A stretch of DNA of 38,652 bases from Lachnospiraceae bacterium (GTDB lineage Bacteria; Bacillota; Clostridia; Lachnospirales; Lachnospiraceae): contig JAQXTA010000048.1 in the NCBI GenBank assembly GCA_029219245.1, forward strand, positions 1 to 38,652. The letters are read 5' to 3'. Shown here one piece after another: positions 8,843 to 16,519 of the stretch. Below the pieces are notes generated by a model. It saw only the letters and a program-made list of their open reading frames with translations. It had not been told where the DNA came from and ran no database searches. The position numbers were made by a program, and so were the translations under genes. Every line of letters starts with the position of its first letter. The first letter of the stretch is position 1.

Positions 8843-10237
8843 CTAAAATCTGAAATACAGGAACGGATTATTATTTCCCATCATAAGTTCATAAACCGAA
8901 AACCAGAATACAGCCACAATCACAAAAACAACATACCACTTATCCTTATATTCCTGATACACTCGCATCGGAAACGGTGTTGAAAACAAAATGCAGAAAA
9001 TAAATAACACCCCATATTCTTTTAAATAACGAAATATCTGTTCCATACCGACCATTGCTGTCGCAGAATGAATCCCTATCATATTTCGTAAATAAGATAC
9101 CAATGTAGAAATATCCTCAATGGCAAAGACCATCCAGGTAACCGGTATCACAAGAATAACATAGATATGTCCGATTATTTTTCTCTTCTCAAGCCATTTC
9201 CCTATTCCGCTTTTCTCTATGGATAGCAAAACAAAAAAAGTAATTCCCCATAAAGCGAAATTCCAGTTTGCACCATGCCACAGCCCAGTCAAGGTCCATA
9301 CCACCAATAAGTTCAGAACCGTTCGAACAAATCCTTTCCGGTTACCGCCAAGCGGAATGTACAAATATTCTTTGAACCATCTTCCTAATGTGATATGCCA
9401 TCTGCGCCAGAACTCAGAAACTGACTTGGAAACATAGGGATGATTAAAGTTTCTGGGTATTTTAAATCCAAGCATTTTTCCCAGTCCTTTCGCCATCAGA
9501 GAATAACCCCAGAAATCAAAATATATTTGAAAGGAATAGGCAAAAGCGCCCAGCCAGGCCGCCGGAACAGACAAGTTTCCCGCTCCGGCTGTCATAATCG
9601 TATTCCAGAGCGTTCCCATCTGATTTGCCAATAAAACCTTGTAGCCTAAACCAATGGTAAAAAGTTTCATACCATTTTCCAGTTTTTTGGCCGATAGGCG
9701 GCGTTGCTTCATCTGCTCCGCTACTTCTTCGTATTTTACAATCGGTCCGGCAATTAACTGAGGGAACATGCTTACATAGGTTGCAAACTCAAGAAAGGTT
9801 GCCTTTTCCTCAAATTTACCACGATAACAGTCCAGTAAATAGGACACTATCTGAAAAGTATAGAAGCTGATACCAAGAGGCAACACAAGCGAAAGTACCG
9901 GAATCTTGGTGCCTTTCATCAGAGAATTAATGCTTTGTGCTGCAAAATCCCAATATTTAAATACAAAAAGGAAAGAAAAGTCAAACAGAAGCGCCAGAAT
10001 TAAAATACTTCTACGAACAGCCTGTCCCTTTTCCGGACGAAAAAAAAGCAGACTGATACCATAATTTACCAGGATAGAAAAAACAAGCAGCAGAACATAA
10101 TACGGTTCTCCTACTCCATAAAAAATCAAACTTCCCGAAAACAGTATAAGGTTACGATATTTTTCAGGAACAAGCAGATATATTACCATAAAAACAGGCA
10201 AAAAACGAAACAAAAACCCTACACTGGAAAACAGCAT
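8843..10237 (-). CDS. MBOAT family membrane O-acyltransferase (AlgI/DltB-like)
   Basis: A 464-aa multi-spanning membrane protein, hydrophobic throughout. It carries both conserved histidines of the MBOAT family: His281 in EFWRRWHITLG and His321 in LTGLWHGANW. The family moves acyl groups, usually acetyl, across the membrane for transfer onto extracellular glycans or teichoic acids. The closest layout is AlgI/PatA-like; there is no dltA, dltC or dltD nearby, so D-alanylation is unlikely. It is the first gene of its operon, with a clear promoter upstream and a GGGAGC ribosome binding site, and is followed at once by the SGNH partner. Confidence 0.92.
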   Translation of the reverse strand: MLFSSVGFLFRFLPVFMVIYLLVPEKYRNLILFSGSLIFYGVGEPYYVLLLVFSILVNYGISLLFFRPEKGQAVRRSILILALLFDFSFLFVFKYWDFAAQSINSLMKGTKIPVLSLVLPLGISFYTFQIVSYLLDCYRGKFEEKATFLEFATYVSMFPQLIAGPIVKYEEVAEQMKQRRLSAKKLENGMKLFTIGLGYKVLLANQMGTLWNTIMTAGAGNLSVPAAWLGAFAYSFQIYFDFWGYSLMAKGLGKMLGFKIPRNFNHPYVSKSVSEFWRRWHITLGRWFKEYLYIPLGGNRKGFVRTVLNLLVVWTLTGLWHGANWNFALWGITFFVLLSIEKSGIGKWLEKRKIIGHIYVILVIPVTWMVFAIEDISTLVSYLRNMIGIHSATAMVGMEQIFRYLKEYGVLFIFCILFSTPFPMRVYQEYKDKWYVVFVIVAVFWFSVYELMMGNNNPFLYFRF

Positions 10238-10272
10238 ATCTATTAGCTCCCACTCAAAAAGACTCTAGATAT

Positions 10273-10301
10273 AGTATATTCCAGGCAGGGTTAATTTACA
10301 A
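10273..10301 (-). promoter_or_regulatory. Sigma-A promoter of the MBOAT-SGNH-rluF-ligA operon
   Basis: TTGTAA (10301-10296), an exact 17-bp spacer, and TATACT (10278-10273) on the minus strand, ending 35 bp before the MBOAT start. The -35 box lies just after the GH13 stop codon, which separates the two units. Confidence 0.65.
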
Positions 10302-10304
10302 GCA

Positions 10305-11849
10305 TTATATTCTCCACATAACAAAGGATTGTTCGCCAAGTCTGTATGCACCATTCACAAAATCAGCTTCTCCGACTGCGAAAACTTTCTCTCTGATATC
10401 CGGCAATCCGAAATCCTCTATGACGCTTTCTTCTCCGGACGGATTACAGAACATTAGCAGATTGCCTCTGCGGTATGCAAAGCTTCTTTCCTCTCTTTTG
10501 GCATATACCAGTTCCAGATTTGCATTTTCCCTCAAATCGGCTTCTTGGTTACGCACTGCGAGTATTTCTTTCACCATGGAAAGCAGAGAATCCTTATCCT
10601 TTTCCTGACTTGCCACACTGGGCGCATCCTCACTTTTATCCACCGGCAAATATAGTTTATCCGCAGAAGCTGTAGAAAATCCGCAGTTTTCCGTATCATC
10701 CCACTGCATCGGTGTACGGGAACCGGTTCTGGTATAGCCTCCTTCTTTCGTCGGCAGATTCTGGTAATGCATACCGATTTCATCCCCATAATATAAGAAA
10801 GGATTTCCCGGCATCGTAAACAAAAAGGCATACGCTAACTTTAATTCCCTCACATCAAGATAATATGCCGCCCGAATCATATCATGGTTTCCGGTAATCA
10901 AGCAATAATGTCCCTGTTGCTTAATCTGCTCATACTTTTCCAGATATTCCTCGAAGAAATCCAAAACGCTTCTGTCACTGTCTTTATAAAAGAAGCTGTT
11001 ATTCCTGCCATTTTCTACATTCCGCATCAGAAGGTTATAGCCGTTTCCCTCCCAGTCTAAGAAAAAGTCCATATGAAAGCCGGCCGGAATTGCCACCTGC
11101 GGCTTATTCCATTCAGAAACAATGGCGGCTTCCGGATATTCTTCGTCTAGCATTCGTCTGATATCCTTCCAGACAACACTCGTTCCGGATTTATTTTCAT
11201 CATCCTTTTTTACCAAAGAATCTGCCATATCCACACGGAAGCCGTCACATCCTTTATCCAGCCAGAAACGTATAATATCTTTCAGTGCCTCTCTCGTTGC
11301 AACACATGCCGGGTCCTCTATTCCCTTCTGCCATCTTTCCTCCGGATGCAGGAAGCCATAATTTAATGCAGGCTGACATTTGAAATAATTTAACACATAA
11401 ACACCATCGCGCGGAGCTTCACCCGCAATATAATTCAGTCCCTGTGCTCCATGAAACCATTTGTCAGTCCAGATATAACGGTCCGTATATTCATTTTCTT
11501 CTACCTTGCTGCTTTCCAAAAACCATGGATGTTCCTCTGAGGTATGTCCCGGCACCAGATCCAGAAGAATATGCATATCTCTTTTATGCACTTCCGCAAA
11601 CAGCCGGACAATATCTTCCATGCTGCCATAACGAGCCGCCGTCTTCTTATAATCTCTTACATCATATCCCGCATCCCGAAAAGGTGAATCATAACAAGGA
11701 TTCATCCAAATCGCATTACAGCCCAATTCCTTAATATAATCCAGTTTTTCGATAATACCATTGAAATCTCCGATTCCATCCCCGTTAGAATCCTTAAAAG
11801 ACTGGGGATAAATTTCGTAAAAAATTGCATCCTTTATCCATGCCGGCAT
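10305..11849 (-). CDS. GH13 alpha-glucosidase/alpha-amylase family enzyme
   Basis: A cytoplasmic glycoside hydrolase (no signal peptide), 514 aa, with a full (beta/alpha)8 catalytic core and a short C-terminal beta domain. The catalytic triad is intact: nucleophile Asp207 in GFRVDMAD, acid/base Glu246 in VSEWN, and Asp323 in TGNHD. Conserved region I reads DLVPGHTS, where the usual residue before His is Asn, not Gly. The opening (IKDAIFYEIYPQSFKDSNGDG) and size resemble oligo-1,6-glucosidase and trehalose-synthase-like members; a role in degrading internalised malto- or isomalto-oligosaccharides is inference. No sugar transporter is adjacent. It lies 54 bp downstream of rsmF, probably in the same transcript. 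Confidence 0.88.
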   Translation of the reverse strand: MPAWIKDAIFYEIYPQSFKDSNGDGIGDFNGIIEKLDYIKELGCNAIWMNPCYDSPFRDAGYDVRDYKKTAARYGSMEDIVRLFAEVHKRDMHILLDLVPGHTSEEHPWFLESSKVEENEYTDRYIWTDKWFHGAQGLNYIAGEAPRDGVYVLNYFKCQPALNYGFLHPEERWQKGIEDPACVATREALKDIIRFWLDKGCDGFRVDMADSLVKKDDENKSGTSVVWKDIRRMLDEEYPEAAIVSEWNKPQVAIPAGFHMDFFLDWEGNGYNLLMRNVENGRNNSFFYKDSDRSVLDFFEEYLEKYEQIKQQGHYCLITGNHDMIRAAYYLDVRELKLAYAFLFTMPGNPFLYYGDEIGMHYQNLPTKEGGYTRTGSRTPMQWDDTENCGFSTASADKLYLPVDKSEDAPSVASQEKDKDSLLSMVKEILAVRNQEADLRENANLELVYAKREERSFAYRRGNLLMFCNPSGEESVIEDFGLPDIREKVFAVGEADFVNGAYRLGEQSFVMWRI

Positions 11850-11903
11850 ACTCTTTTCCTCACTTTTTCCTTTTTCTTGTCGGAATCACAGTCATTCCAT
11901 TTT

Positions 11904-13328
11904 TTACATTTTCCGCAATCCTTTTGGGTAATGATTCTTCATCTGCCCGCCTCCTGCCTTACCAAAACCAATGGAATAACCATGGGTTGTAAGTAGCACC
12001 CAGCCTTTCAATCCGGCTGTACAGGCAAATGTTTCCCCTTTTAAGTAACGGATTGTTTCTTCCTCTGTCATTTCATAATATGATTTTACCTCATCTGCCG
12101 ACAAATACAATGCCAAAGCATGTGACGGTTCAAATCGATTCTTTTTATCCGTACCAAGATGCAGACCCGGTCTGACAACCTTGATTCCCTTTAGCGGTAT
12201 CATTTCCCTGGGCACCAGATATATCTGCTCTCCAAATGGAACAAAAACACCTTCTCTCTGCATCTGTTCCATTTTCGCTCCGCATATACCAAGTTCATCC
12301 TTCAGGAAATTTTTACATCGCGAAATACCGTCCGTCTTATTGGCATTTTTTTCATCGGCTATGGTTCGATAAATATCTGGGCATAAACCATCTGCTTTTT
12401 TCAGTTTTGCAATATAATGTCCTTCCCCTGCAATTTTATGTGGCCACAACCGCATGGTATGTTCCAATCCTTCTTTCGGATATTCTACCCATGTTTTCTC
12501 TCCCGGTGCAAAAAACTTCTCCTGTGGAACCGCTTCAATAGTAAACTCATCATGTGTACTTATAAATGCACTAATAACACCTTCATTTTCCGTCGGCGAG
12601 AATGTACAGGTAGAATAAACCAGCGTTCCTCCCGGTTTTAACATACAAGCCGCCTGCTCTAAAATCATATTCTGTCTGTCGGCACACATCTGTACATGCT
12701 CCGGACTCCATTCCCGTATGGCAGTTTCGTCCTTTCGAAACATTCCTTCTCCGGAGCAGGGAGCATCCACCAATATTTTATCAAAAAAATCAGGAAAAAG
12801 CGATGCCAGCCTGTCCGGTGTTTCATTTAAGACTACTGCATTCCCAATTCCCATCCGTTCGATATTCTGCGAGAGGATTTTCGCCCGGTTCGGAATGATT
12901 TCATTGGAAATAAGAAGTCCTTCTCCTCTCATTTTTCCTGCTATCTGTGTACTCTTTCCACCCGGTGCAGCACACAAATCAAGGATTTTCTCTCCTGCTT
13001 CCGGTGCCAGCACTTCTGCAACCGACATAGCACTCGGTTCCTGAATATAATAGGCTCCCACTTCATGAAAGGGGTGCTTGCCCGGCTGTTCATCTGCCTG
13101 ATAATAAAATCCTTCCTCTGCCCATTCTACCTTTTCCAGAGAAAAAGGCATTCTGGCCAGGAACTCCTCCTTCGTTGCTTTTAAAGGGTTGTAACGCAAT
13201 CCATAAAGCCGCTCTTTTTCATAGCTTTCCAGGAATCTTGGATATTCCTCTCCTAACAGTTTTTTCATTCTCTCTGTAAAATCCTGTGGCAGTACAGTTT
13301 TTACCTCATTTCTTTCCTCTTGTTCCAT
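11904..13328 (-). CDS. rsmF: 16S rRNA m5C methyltransferase, RsmF/RsmB family (NOL1/NOP2/Sun)
   Basis: SAM-dependent cytosine-5 methylation of rRNA. The Rossmann fold begins near residue 115 with LDLCAAPGGKST (SAM site). The two NSUN-family cysteines are present: Cys191 in DAPCSGEGMF and the nucleophile Cys241 in YSTCTFSP. A C-terminal extension of about 170 residues matches the RNA-binding tail of RsmF/YebU-type proteins (GLHLGTDKKNRFEPSHALAL), which is why I prefer RsmF to RsmB. The 474-aa length is normal. It is divergent from the TetR gene across a 92-bp promoter region. Confidence 0.88.
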   Translation of the reverse strand: MEQEERNEVKTVLPQDFTERMKKLLGEEYPRFLESYEKERLYGLRYNPLKATKEEFLARMPFSLEKVEWAEEGFYYQADEQPGKHPFHEVGAYYIQEPSAMSVAEVLAPEAGEKILDLCAAPGGKSTQIAGKMRGEGLLISNEIIPNRAKILSQNIERMGIGNAVVLNETPDRLASLFPDFFDKILVDAPCSGEGMFRKDETAIREWSPEHVQMCADRQNMILEQAACMLKPGGTLVYSTCTFSPTENEGVISAFISTHDEFTIEAVPQEKFFAPGEKTWVEYPKEGLEHTMRLWPHKIAGEGHYIAKLKKADGLCPDIYRTIADEKNANKTDGISRCKNFLKDELGICGAKMEQMQREGVFVPFGEQIYLVPREMIPLKGIKVVRPGLHLGTDKKNRFEPSHALALYLSADEVKSYYEMTEEETIRYLKGETFACTAGLKGWVLLTTHGYSIGFGKAGGGQMKNHYPKGLRKM

Positions 13329-13333
13329 TCCAC

Positions 13334-13362
13334 TTGCATCCCTTTTGTAAACTATTTATAAT
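13334..13362 (+). promoter_or_regulatory. Sigma-A promoter of the TetR gene
   Basis: TTGCAT (13334-13339), an exact 17-bp spacer, and a perfect TATAAT (13357-13362). The -35 box lies only 6 bp from the rsmF start codon, so the divergent promoters overlap. Confidence 0.65.
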
Positions 13363-13365
13363 ACG

Positions 13366-13374
13366 ATTATAGCA
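13366..13374 (-). promoter_or_regulatory. Extended -10 promoter of rsmF
   Basis: The minus strand reads TGCTATAAT, a perfect extended -10 box, 37 bp before the rsmF ATG. The -35 region is only T-rich, as is common for extended -10 promoters. Confidence 0.5.
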
Positions 13375-13420
13375 GATATTTTGTACGAAAAAAATACTAT
13401 ATTACACAGGAGATATCAAA

Positions 13421-14017
13421 ATGCCCAGAAAAGACAGTAAAAATACAAAAGGACGAATTATAAACGCTGCATGGGAACTTTTCTATGAACAAGGATATGA
13501 AACTACGACGATTGATGATATCGTGGAACGCTCCGAAACATCAAAAGGCTCCTTTTACCACTATTTTGACAGCAAGGATTCTCTATTGTCTTCTCTTTCT
13601 TACCTGTTTGATAAAAAATATGAGGAGTTAATTCCTTCCTTAACCGACTTTTCTTCCAGTCAGGAAAAACTAGTCTATCTCAATCACGAATTATTTTTGA
13701 TGATTGAAAATCGCGTTCCTCTGGACTTACTTGCAAGACTGCTCTCCACCCAGCTTATTACTACCGGAGAAAAACATTTGTTAGACCATGGCAGAACCTA
13801 TTTTCGTTTGCTTCGTCAGATTGTCATTGAAGGACAACGAAGCGGCGAATTCCGCCAGGATGTATCGGTAAACGAGATTGTCAAGGGGTATGCTCTTTTT
13901 GAACGTGCCATTTTATACGACTGGTGTATCTGTAATGGCGAATACTCTCTATATCAATATTCCGGTACTTTGCTTCCAATGTTTTTGCGCGGTTTTTTAT
14001 CTTCCACAGAAGCATAG
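13421..14017 (+). CDS. TetR/AcrR family transcriptional regulator
   Basis: A 198-aa regulator with a typical N-terminal TetR helix-turn-helix (TTIDDIVERSETSKGSFYHYF, about residues 27-47) and an all-helical ligand-binding half. An AGGAGA ribosome binding site precedes the ATG. It lies 98 bp upstream of the putP-type symporter in the same direction, so it may regulate or be cotranscribed with it; TetR proteins often also repress their own promoter, here the overlapping rsmF/TetR region. I saw no clear palindromic operator. Ligand unknown. Confidence 0.9.
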   Translation: MPRKDSKNTKGRIINAAWELFYEQGYETTTIDDIVERSETSKGSFYHYFDSKDSLLSSLSYLFDKKYEELIPSLTDFSSSQEKLVYLNHELFLMIENRVPLDLLARLLSTQLITTGEKHLLDHGRTYFRLLRQIVIEGQRSGEFRQDVSVNEIVKGYALFERAILYDWCICNGEYSLYQYSGTLLPMFLRGFLSSTEA

Positions 14018-14115
14018 TCCAGACTGCATTCTATACTTTAGTTCATATTTTACCTTCTTTTATGATATGATAAAATTTTTAGGTTCTTAACACAAATGAG
14101 AGAGGAGATTATTTT

Positions 14116-15642
14116 ATGACATCACAAATCTGTATTATTATTGCGATTGTTGCCTATTTATCTATGATGATTTATGTCGGCATTTCTTATTCCAAGAAAA
14201 ATACAAGTGCTGACGACTTCTATCTAGGCGGTCGTAAGCTTGGTCCGTTCGTTACCGCTATGAGTGCCGAAGCCTCCGATATGAGCAGCTGGCTTCTAAT
14301 GGGACTTCCGGGTGTTGCCTATTTATCCGGTATTGCGGATGCCGGATGGACGGCTATCGGTCTTGCGGTCGGCACCTATGTGAACTGGTTAATTGTATCC
14401 AAAAGAATCCGCCGCTACACAAGCGAAGTAAATGCACTGACCATTCCGGATTTTTTTTCCAAACGCTATGGGGATGAGAAAAATATCTTAACCTGTGTTT
14501 CTGCTATTATTATCATTATTTTCTTTATTCCCTATACAGCTTCCGGTTTTGCTGCATGCGGTAAGCTGTTTCATACCTTATTTGGTGTAAATTACATGGC
14601 AGCTCTGGTTCTAAGTGCTGCCGTTATCGTACTTTATTGTACTTTGGGCGGTTTCCTTGCCGTTAGTACCACTGACTTCATTCAAGGTATTACCATGTCT
14701 ATCGCCTTAATAATCGTTATCTGCTTCGGTGTTTCCACCGCCGGAGGACTGGATAATGTGGTAGCAAATGCCCAGGCACTTCCCGGATACTTAAGTATGG
14801 TAAGTTCTTACGTTCCGGATACCGGTGCTGACAAACCTTATGGTTTATTAACCATCGTTTCTACAATGGCATGGGGGCTTGGCTACTTCGGTATGCCTCA
14901 TATTCTGCTGCGTTTCATGGCAATCGAAGATGAAAAGAAACTTGCATTTTCCAGAAGAATTGCTACTGTCTGGGTTGTTATTTCCATGTCCATCGCTGTA
15001 TTCATCGGTATCGTTGGTTATAGTATGTCACAGGCAGGTGCTATTCCGGTGTTAGAGGGCAGCAATTCCGAAACCATCATCGTACAGATTGCTTCTGTTT
15101 TGAGCAAACACAATATACTGACTGCGTTACTGGCAGGCATTATCCTTGCCGGTATTCTGGCAGCAACAATGTCTACTGCCGATTCACAGCTTCTGGCTGC
15201 TGCATCCAGTATTTCCCAAAATTTATTGCAGGATTTTGGAAAAAAGAAAATTGATACAAAAACTTCTGTTAAGATTGCCAGAATTACCGTTGTCATTATT
15301 TCCATTATCGGTGTCATCTTAGCATCCAATCCTGACAGCTCCGTATTCGATATCGTATCCTTCGCGTGGGCAGGCTTTGGTGCTGCATTTGGTCCTGTTG
15401 TACTGTGTGCGCTGTTCTGGAAACGTTCCAACAAATGGGGAGCACTTTTTGGCATGATTACCGGTGGTGCCATGATTTTCATCTGGAAATACGGTATTGC
15501 CAAACTGGGAGGCGTATTTGCAATTTATGAACTGCTTCCGGCATTCATCCTGGCAACCATTGTAAATATCGTTGTTTCTCTTGTGACGGCTGCACCTGCA
15601 AAAGAAATTACCGATACCTACGACAAGGTTATGAGCCGTTAG
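14116..15642 (+). CDS. putP: Sodium/proline symporter (SSS family, PutP-like)
   Basis: A 508-aa sodium:solute symporter with about 13 membrane helices, the usual number for the family. The segment GGRKLGPFVTAMSAEASDMS is nearly that of E. coli PutP, and the Na+-site region of helix 8 (ATMSTADSQLLAAASS) is intact, so proline is the best substrate guess. A GAGAGGAG ribosome binding site precedes the ATG. It follows the TetR gene and ends at a bidirectional terminator shared with the convergent FliD-like gene. I see no proline catabolic gene beside it, so a role in osmoprotection or amino acid uptake is open. Confidence 0.9.
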   Translation: MTSQICIIIAIVAYLSMMIYVGISYSKKNTSADDFYLGGRKLGPFVTAMSAEASDMSSWLLMGLPGVAYLSGIADAGWTAIGLAVGTYVNWLIVSKRIRRYTSEVNALTIPDFFSKRYGDEKNILTCVSAIIIIIFFIPYTASGFAACGKLFHTLFGVNYMAALVLSAAVIVLYCTLGGFLAVSTTDFIQGITMSIALIIVICFGVSTAGGLDNVVANAQALPGYLSMVSSYVPDTGADKPYGLLTIVSTMAWGLGYFGMPHILLRFMAIEDEKKLAFSRRIATVWVVISMSIAVFIGIVGYSMSQAGAIPVLEGSNSETIIVQIASVLSKHNILTALLAGIILAGILAATMSTADSQLLAAASSISQNLLQDFGKKKIDTKTSVKIARITVVIISIIGVILASNPDSSVFDIVSFAWAGFGAAFGPVVLCALFWKRSNKWGALFGMITGGAMIFIWKYGIAKLGGVFAIYELLPAFILATIVNIVVSLVTAAPAKEITDTYDKVMSR

Positions 15643-15655
15643 AAACGTGCGCCGC
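15642..15655. repeat. 14-nt motif GAAACGTGCGCCGC, copy 2
   Basis: Identical to 4719-4732. Here it starts at the last base of the putP stop codon and is followed by a terminator 20 nt later. Both copies are just downstream of plus-strand genes. Confidence 0.5.
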
Positions 15656-15674
15656 TAGGCACACATAAAAAAGG

Positions 15675-15706
15675 CGGATATCGAATTATATTCGATATCC
15701 GTTTTT
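15675..15706. terminator. Bidirectional terminator between putP and the FliD-like gene
   Basis: An 11-bp perfect stem (CGGATATCGAA with its complement) closes a 5-nt loop and is followed by TTTTT on the plus strand. On the minus strand the stem is followed within 3 nt by a T6 run. Confidence 0.85.
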
Positions 15707-15738
15707 CTTACTCTTCTGTTATGTTTTCTCTTCTGAAA

Positions 15739-16428
15739 TTACAGCCAGAAATTAAAAAAGTTTCCGTTGTTTCCATAGCTACGCAGCAGACTGCTGTAAG
15801 TATTATCCACCAGGCTATTTAAATTGGATACGGCATTATTCTGTATATAAGCTGCTGTCTGTCCCACTTTTACAGTAAACGAGTTGTTGCTTCCCCATGC
15901 CTTCTGTAATTGTTCCAGACTGGCCTGCTGTAAGGTTTTCTCATCCACCGTAAGCGTACCATCTGCCTGTCTGGTTACTCCGGTATCCTTCAGGGCTGAC
16001 TGATACATGGTGGAATAGGCGTTTACCATTCCAAGGTAGCTGTTATCCACCCTGCTGCTGCCGCTTTGAAGGCTCCGCACCATGCCATTATAATAGGTAA
16101 CAAAATTCTGAACCTGCTTCGTAATTTCTGCCGTACTGCCACTCTGCTTTGCCTTGGCAAAAATGGAATTATCCCCACCCTCGGTCAGCTTCAAAGCAGC
16201 TCCCTGCAGTTCTCCCGCATTGTTTTTCATATTCTGATAGGTCGTCTGCGTTTTGCTTGCCTGATTGATTGCTCTGGTATTCATAAAGCGGTTTGGATAC
16301 AACGAATTGTTTGTCTGCAAACTGTCCATTCTGTGTTTTCTTCTGCCGGTTCTCTGACTACCAAGCATCATGGCATTCATAAAATTACGGGTAATTCTCA
16401 TGGTTATCTCATTCCTTTCATTTTCCAT
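15739..16428 (-). CDS. Small protein resembling the FliD (flagellar cap) C-terminal region
   Basis: I choose the ATG at 16428 (229 aa) because AAGGA lies 6 nt before it; the ATG at 16401 (MRITRNFMN) is an alternative, and an upstream ATG at 16536 would overlap the kinase gene and read through a hairpin. The C-terminal two thirds resemble FliD: a helix with VQNFVTYYNGMV, then GVTRQADGTLTVDEKTLQQ, which matches the FliD segment where a short beta turn leads into a helix, then a Ser/Asn-rich helical end. It is much shorter than FliD (over 400 aa) and lacks its N-terminal domain. There is no signal peptide, so export, if any, would need a flagellar-type or other route. Function unknown. It is the last gene of the coiled-coil/LytTR/GHKL cluster. 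Confidence 0.65.
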   Translation of the reverse strand: MENERNEITMRITRNFMNAMMLGSQRTGRRKHRMDSLQTNNSLYPNRFMNTRAINQASKTQTTYQNMKNNAGELQGAALKLTEGGDNSIFAKAKQSGSTAEITKQVQNFVTYYNGMVRSLQSGSSRVDNSYLGMVNAYSTMYQSALKDTGVTRQADGTLTVDEKTLQQASLEQLQKAWGSNNSFTVKVGQTAAYIQNNAVSNLNSLVDNTYSSLLRSYGNNGNFFNFWL

Positions 16429-16440
16429 TCGTTTTCCTTG

Positions 16441-16457
16441 TGAGAAGTTTCTTCTCA
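16441..16457 (-). promoter_or_regulatory. Hairpin just upstream of the FliD-like gene's ribosome binding site
   Basis: TGAGAAG and CTTCTCA form a perfect 7-bp stem with a 3-nt loop, ending one base before CAAGGA. No T tract follows, so it is not a terminator. It may tune translation or mRNA processing between the kinase and the FliD-like gene. Confidence 0.4.
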
Positions 16458-16519
16458 TAAAGGATATCGAATGATTCATACCAAAATAAAGGACTTTGTA
16501 ACCAACTATACTGTTTCTG

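Noticed and set aside
15018-15503. 161-aa minus-strand frame
   Set aside because: Antisense to the membrane-helix region of putP with no independent support.
16429-16519. AgrD-like peptide gene between kinase and FliD-like gene
   Set aside because: The 91-nt gap has no frame with a leader, a central Cys and a charged tail; it holds a hairpin and ribosome binding site instead.
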